DNA of 8,935 nucleotides from Alphaproteobacteria bacterium (GTDB lineage Bacteria > Pseudomonadota > Alphaproteobacteria > UBA828): the NCBI GenBank assembly GCA_029937205.1, contig JAPYQV010000084.1:1-8935 (forward strand), given 5' to 3'. The first letter of the stretch is position 1, and each line of letters starts with the position of its first letter. This document shows, one piece after another, positions 6,139-8,935 of this stretch. Both the position numbers and the translations under genes were made by a program. The notes below the pieces were generated by a model. The model ran no database searches and was not told where the DNA came from. It saw only the letters and a list, made by a program, of their open reading frames with translations.

Positions 6139-7542
6139 CTACTCGGCAGCCGCGGCACTGGCGCGCCAACCGCCGGCGCTGGCGAGCGCCTCGATTTCGT
6201 CCAGCACCTTGCCGGTGCGGGCGAACATATCGTCGATCTCCGCTTCGTTGATGATAAAGGGCGGCGCGAAGATCACTGATTCTCCGATCGGCCGCAGGAT
6301 TAATCCGTTTCGTTGCGCCAAACGCACCACTTGTTCACCGATAAGGTGTTCCTCGGCGAACGGTGTTTTCGTGGCCTTGTCGGCGACGATCTCAAGCGCG
6401 CCGATCAAGCCGACGCCGCGGGCTTCGCCGACCAGCGGATGATCGGCGAATTTCTGCAGGCAGGCCTGGAAGTGCGGCGCCACCTTGCACAGGTTGTCGA
6501 ACATGCCGCCCGGCTCAGTGATCAGCTCAAGCACCTTCAGGGCAATCGCCGCGCCCACTGGGTGGCCCGCCGTGGTGAAGCCATGCGGAAATTCGCCGAG
6601 CGCTTCGGCGGCGTGCATCAATTGCGCGTCGATTTTGGGTGACATCAGCACCGCGCCCATGGGGAAGTATCCCGCTGTCAGGCACTTCGAGGTGCAGATG
6701 ATGTCGGGGCGAAAATTATAGGTTTGACAGCCCCACATACTGCCCGTCCGGCCGAAGCCGCACACCACCTCGTCGGCGATAAAAGCGATGTCGTGGCGCC
6801 GCAGCACCGCTTCGATTTTCTCGAAATAGCCTTGCGGCGGCACCAGCGCGCCGCCGGCACCCATCACCGGTTCGGCGATAAAGCCGGCAATGGTCTCGGC
6901 GCCTTCCTCCTGGATCAGCGCTTCGAGATTGTCGGCGAGGCGCTGGCCATAGTCTTCCTCGCTTTCGCCGGGCCGGCCATCGCGCCAATAATGCGGGCAG
7001 TCGGTATGGAGAATCTCGGCCAGCGGCAGGCCGAAGCAATTGATATAGGGTTTGCCGTTCAGGCTGCACGACGCCACGGTGGTGCCATGATAGGCGCTCT
7101 TACGCGAGATGATCTTGCGCTTGTCCGGCTTGCCGGCGCCCTTGTTCAGCATCCACAACATTTTGATCGCGGTGTCATTGGCTTCGGAGCCGGAATTGAC
7201 GAAATAGATGCGCTTCATGGCCACCGGGGCGAGCTCGATCAATCGCTCGGCGAGATCGATCACCGGCGAGGCGGTGCGGCCAAAGAAGGTGTGATAGGCG
7301 GGCAGCTTCTTCATCTGCTCGAAGGCCGCCTCGGCGATGCGCTGCTCGCCGAAGCCGACGACGATATTCCACAGGCCTGAAATGCCCTCGATATAGCGCC
7401 GGCCGTGATTGTCGGTGACATATATGCCTTCGCCGCTTTCGAGCACCAGCGGGCCGTCCGTGGCCAGGCTTTCGAGATGGGTGAAGGAATGGAGGTGATA
7501 GGCGAGGTCGCGCGCCTCGGCTGAATTGGATTGCCCGCTCAT
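6139..7542 (-). CDS. Class III (omega) aminotransferase, PLP-dependent
   Basis: 467 residues, complete, normal length for fold-type I class III transaminases. Visible landmarks: W58 in SGLWN, typical of omega-amino acid/pyruvate transaminases; the PLP phosphate-binding NSGSEANDTA (116-125); Y151-H152 stacking on the cofactor; E224; D257 in DEVVCGFGRTG, which contacts the pyridine nitrogen; Schiff-base lysine K286 in TSKCLTAGYFPMGAV; and T324 in FTTAGHPVG. It would transfer the amino group of an omega-amino acid or amine (beta-alanine, taurine, putrescine or similar) to pyruvate or another keto acid; the exact donor cannot be told. AAGGGG stands before the ATG at a good distance. It is the first gene of a two-gene minus-strand unit with the amidase, and divergent from the D-2-hydroxyacid dehydrogenase. 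Confidence 0.94.
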   Translation of the reverse strand: MSGQSNSAEARDLAYHLHSFTHLESLATDGPLVLESGEGIYVTDNHGRRYIEGISGLWNIVVGFGEQRIAEAAFEQMKKLPAYHTFFGRTASPVIDLAERLIELAPVAMKRIYFVNSGSEANDTAIKMLWMLNKGAGKPDKRKIISRKSAYHGTTVASCSLNGKPYINCFGLPLAEILHTDCPHYWRDGRPGESEEDYGQRLADNLEALIQEEGAETIAGFIAEPVMGAGGALVPPQGYFEKIEAVLRRHDIAFIADEVVCGFGRTGSMWGCQTYNFRPDIICTSKCLTAGYFPMGAVLMSPKIDAQLMHAAEALGEFPHGFTTAGHPVGAAIALKVLELITEPGGMFDNLCKVAPHFQACLQKFADHPLVGEARGVGLIGALEIVADKATKTPFAEEHLIGEQVVRLAQRNGLILRPIGESVIFAPPFIINEAEIDDMFARTGKVLDEIEALASAGGWRASAAAAE

Positions 7543-7642
7543 GGTATTTCGCCCCTTTTATTGGTTGGCATTGCCCGCTTGGCGGCATTTCGCTACAGAA
7601 TGACTGAGCAAACCCCGCCACGACAATCGAAAAAACACAATC
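7543..7642. promoter_or_regulatory. Divergent intergenic region between aminotransferase and dehydrogenase genes
   Basis: This 100-bp gap must carry start signals for both divergent units. On the plus strand TTGCCC (7571-7576) and TACAGA (7594-7599) are 17 bp apart and could be a weak sigma-70-type promoter. The minus-strand gene has a good Shine-Dalgarno (AAGGGG), while the plus-strand dehydrogenase has none visible in the A-rich sequence just before its ATG. The promoter reading is speculative. Confidence 0.25.
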
Positions 7643-8608
7643 ATGCCCAAGGTCATCATCCACGACGCCGTCGACCCGGCTGCGTTCGATCTCCTGAACA
7701 GCCGCGCCGGCATGGAAATCGTCACCCTGGAGCGCGACGAACGGGCGCGTTTGCGCCGCGAAATGGCCGATGCGGATTCGATCATCCTGCGCTATCTGCC
7801 GCTCGACGGCGACGATATCCGCGCCGCGCGCAACTTGAAAGTCATCGCGCGCCATGGCGTCGGCTATGACAATATCGACATGGCGGCGGCAAACGAATGC
7901 GGCATTCCGGTCGCCACCATTGGCGACGCCAATTCCGTCACCGTGGCCGAGCTCGCGCTTTATCTGATGCTGGCCGCCGCCAAGCAGGGCCCGGAACATG
8001 ACAAAGCCGTACGCGCCGGGGAATGGTGGCAGATACGTGAAGAAGCGAACACAGTCGAGCTATACGAGAAAACCGTGCTGGTCGTCGGTTTCGGCCGCAT
8101 CGGCAAGCTGGTGGCGCCGCGCTGCCAGGCCTTCGGCATGAAGGTGATGGTGTGCGACCCCTACATCCCACAAAAACTGATCAGCGACGCCGGCTTCACT
8201 CACGCGCCGGATTTCGTCGCCGCCTTACCGCAAGCTGATATCATCACCATGCACACACCGTTGAACGATGAGACCCGCCACATGATCAACGCCGACACCC
8301 TGAGCCGCATGAAACAGGGCGCGCTATTGGTCAACACCTCGCGCGGCCCCGTGGTCGACGGCCAGGCGTTAAGCCAAGCCTTAAGCTCGGGCCACATCTA
8401 CGCCGCCGGCATCGACGTCTTCGAAGAAGAGCCGCCCACCCCGGCAAACCCACTCTTCGCCCACAACAACACGATCCTCACCCCCCACGTCGGCGGCCTC
8501 ACCCGCGAATGCTTCCACCGCTCCGCCATCGTCTGCGCGCAAAACTCCCTCGACGCCATAGACGGCAAACTCGACAAATCTTTCGTCGTGAACCCAGAAG
8601 TCCTATGA
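7643..8608 (+). CDS. D-2-hydroxyacid dehydrogenase, NAD-binding (phosphoglycerate-dehydrogenase-like, short form)
   Basis: 321 residues. The Rossmann fingerprint VVGFGRIGK is at 147-155, followed by D172 (VMVCDPY), which favours NAD over NADP. The catalytic trio of the family is intact: R234 (NTSRGPVVD), E263 (DVFEEEPP) and H282 (LTPHVGG). The substrate-binding loop ARHGVGYDNID is at 69-79. It reversibly reduces a 2-keto acid to a D-2-hydroxy acid. It ends soon after the catalytic domain, without the ACT or ASB domains of full-length SerA, so a catabolic or detoxifying role is more likely than serine synthesis. There is no obvious Shine-Dalgarno before the chosen ATG, but the protein begins at the normal family position (MPKVIIHD). 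Repeat copy C follows 26 nt after the stop and then an MFS gene on the same strand, which may be cotranscribed. Confidence 0.93.
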   Translation: MPKVIIHDAVDPAAFDLLNSRAGMEIVTLERDERARLRREMADADSIILRYLPLDGDDIRAARNLKVIARHGVGYDNIDMAAANECGIPVATIGDANSVTVAELALYLMLAAAKQGPEHDKAVRAGEWWQIREEANTVELYEKTVLVVGFGRIGKLVAPRCQAFGMKVMVCDPYIPQKLISDAGFTHAPDFVAALPQADIITMHTPLNDETRHMINADTLSRMKQGALLVNTSRGPVVDGQALSQALSSGHIYAAGIDVFEEEPPTPANPLFAHNNTILTPHVGGLTRECFHRSAIVCAQNSLDAIDGKLDKSFVVNPEVL

Positions 8609-8634
8609 CTGGAACCCAAACAACCCCAACCAAG

Positions 8635-8746
8635 CGGAACCACCAACCGGAATGCGCCCAGCATTCCGGCAAGCGCGACCGCGCGCCCGAGTTAATACGA
8701 GGTAGCCAAGGGGGCGGATGCCCCCGCCCGGCGTCTGAGGGACCAG
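8635..8746 (+). repeat. Structured 112-bp intergenic repeat, copy C
   Basis: It aligns gap-free with copy A at an offset of 5140 bp. Stem 1 is CCGGAATGC (8647-8655) with GCATTCCGG (8661-8669), loop GCCCA. Stem 2 is GCGC (8673-8676) with GCGC (8681-8684), loop GACC. Stem 3 is GGGGGC (8710-8715) with GCCCCC (8720-8725), loop GGAT. The invariant core is at 8687-8710. Compared with copy A, one pair in stem 1, one in stem 2 and two in stem 3 have changed on both sides so that pairing is kept. Confidence 0.92.
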
Positions 8747-8751
8747 ATAAC

Positions 8752-8786
8752 ATGGGCGGATACCCCCGCCCGGCATCTGAGGGCCA
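8752..8786 (+). repeat. Partial tandem copy of the 112-bp repeat (3' third only)
   Basis: This stretch repeats the stem-3-to-end part of copy C (8710-8745): GGGCGGATACCCCC followed by GCCCGGCATCTGAGGG and CCA, with a few substitutions and one missing base. Its hairpin is weakened, keeping only about three G-C pairs. It ends nine bases before the ATG of the MFS gene, and its GAGGG (8779-8783) is the only plausible Shine-Dalgarno for that gene. Confidence 0.8.
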
Positions 8787-8795
8787 AACAAAAAC

Positions 8796-8935
8796 ATGAA
8801 CACACCCTCAAAAACCAACTGGACCACCGTCGCATTGGCCGTCGGCGCCGGCGTCGTCACCGCCATGCAGGTCGGCAAGGTCCCGCCGGCCTTGCCGGTC
8901 ATCGCCGCGGACCTGGAGCTCTCCCGCGTCACGGC
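8796..8935 (+). CDS. MFS transporter, N-terminal fragment (cut by window edge)
   Basis: Only the first 46 codons are present. After a short polar start (MNTPSKTNW), the sequence TTVALAVGAGVVTAMQVGKV would form the first membrane helix. It is followed by PPALPVIAADLELSRVTA, the usual major-facilitator layout in which the loop after helix 1 reads GK.PPALP.I..DL.LS...A before helix 2. Substrate and direction cannot be told from this fragment. The ATG is preceded by GAGGG at 12 nt, inside the partial repeat copy, and by an A-rich AAACAAAAAC leader like that before the dioxygenase gene. The gene follows the D-2-hydroxyacid dehydrogenase on the same strand, so transport of a related organic acid, amine or amide is possible. 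Confidence 0.7.
   Translation, partial: MNTPSKTNWTTVALAVGAGVVTAMQVGKVPPALPVIAADLELSRVT

Noticed and set aside
6113..6169. Upstream extension of the amidase by 19 codons
   Set aside because: The extension overlaps the aminotransferase 3' end and lacks a ribosome-binding site, whereas GGGAGAG stands just before the ATG at 6112.
3495..8786. CRISPR array or tRNA-like element in the repeats
   Set aside because: Copies are dispersed, far apart and in both orientations with no regular spacers. No cloverleaf, T-loop or CCA-stem pattern fits.

Overview
The window is GC-rich, densely packed bacterial chromosome. Its gene types (amide and amine catabolism, a Cif-like epoxide hydrolase, a class III transaminase, MFS export/import) and Shine-Dalgarno-led genes with short spacers suggest an alphaproteobacterium, perhaps an uncultured Rhodospirillales-like one. 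That placement is inference from gene style; no rRNA or tRNA is present to anchor it.

Layout, left to right. (1) A minus-strand operon, 2177 to 1: isochorismatase-family hydrolase (frameshifted), alpha/beta hydrolase of the epoxide-hydrolase type (intact), then the N-terminal part of a cyanophycin-synthetase-like protein (frameshifted, running off the left edge). (2) Divergent from it on the plus strand, a 398-residue protein made of three tandem RidA/YjgF domains (2261-3457), followed by an ectoine-hydroxylase-like Fe(II)/2-oxoglutarate dioxygenase (3621-4400). (3) A convergent minus-strand pair: class III aminotransferase then amidase-signature amidase (7542 to 4550). (4) Divergent again on the plus strand, a D-2-hydroxyacid dehydrogenase (7643-8608) and the start of an MFS transporter (8796 to the right edge).

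Three copies of a 112-bp structured repeat lie in the three intergenic gaps longer than 140 bp (3495-3606, 4421-4532 inverted, 8635-8746), with a partial extra copy at 8752-8786. The copies share an invariant 24-nt core and three hairpins. Four base pairs in these stems change on both sides between copies A and C, which is strong evidence that the secondary structure is maintained. Every copy is oriented in the sense direction just after a stop codon. This is the most unusual signal here, and I do not recognise it as a named element.

Working together (inference): the genes look like an accessory catabolic island. The amidase would release an acid and ammonia from an amide, the transaminase would move an amino group to a keto acid, the dehydrogenase would interconvert 2-keto and D-2-hydroxy acids, and the RidA array may handle reactive enamine/imine intermediates. 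An isochorismatase-like hydrolase, an alpha/beta hydrolase and a RidA protein side by side recall rutB, rutD and rutC of pyrimidine breakdown, but the catalytic residues show these are at best analogues. The actual substrate cannot be read from the sequence.
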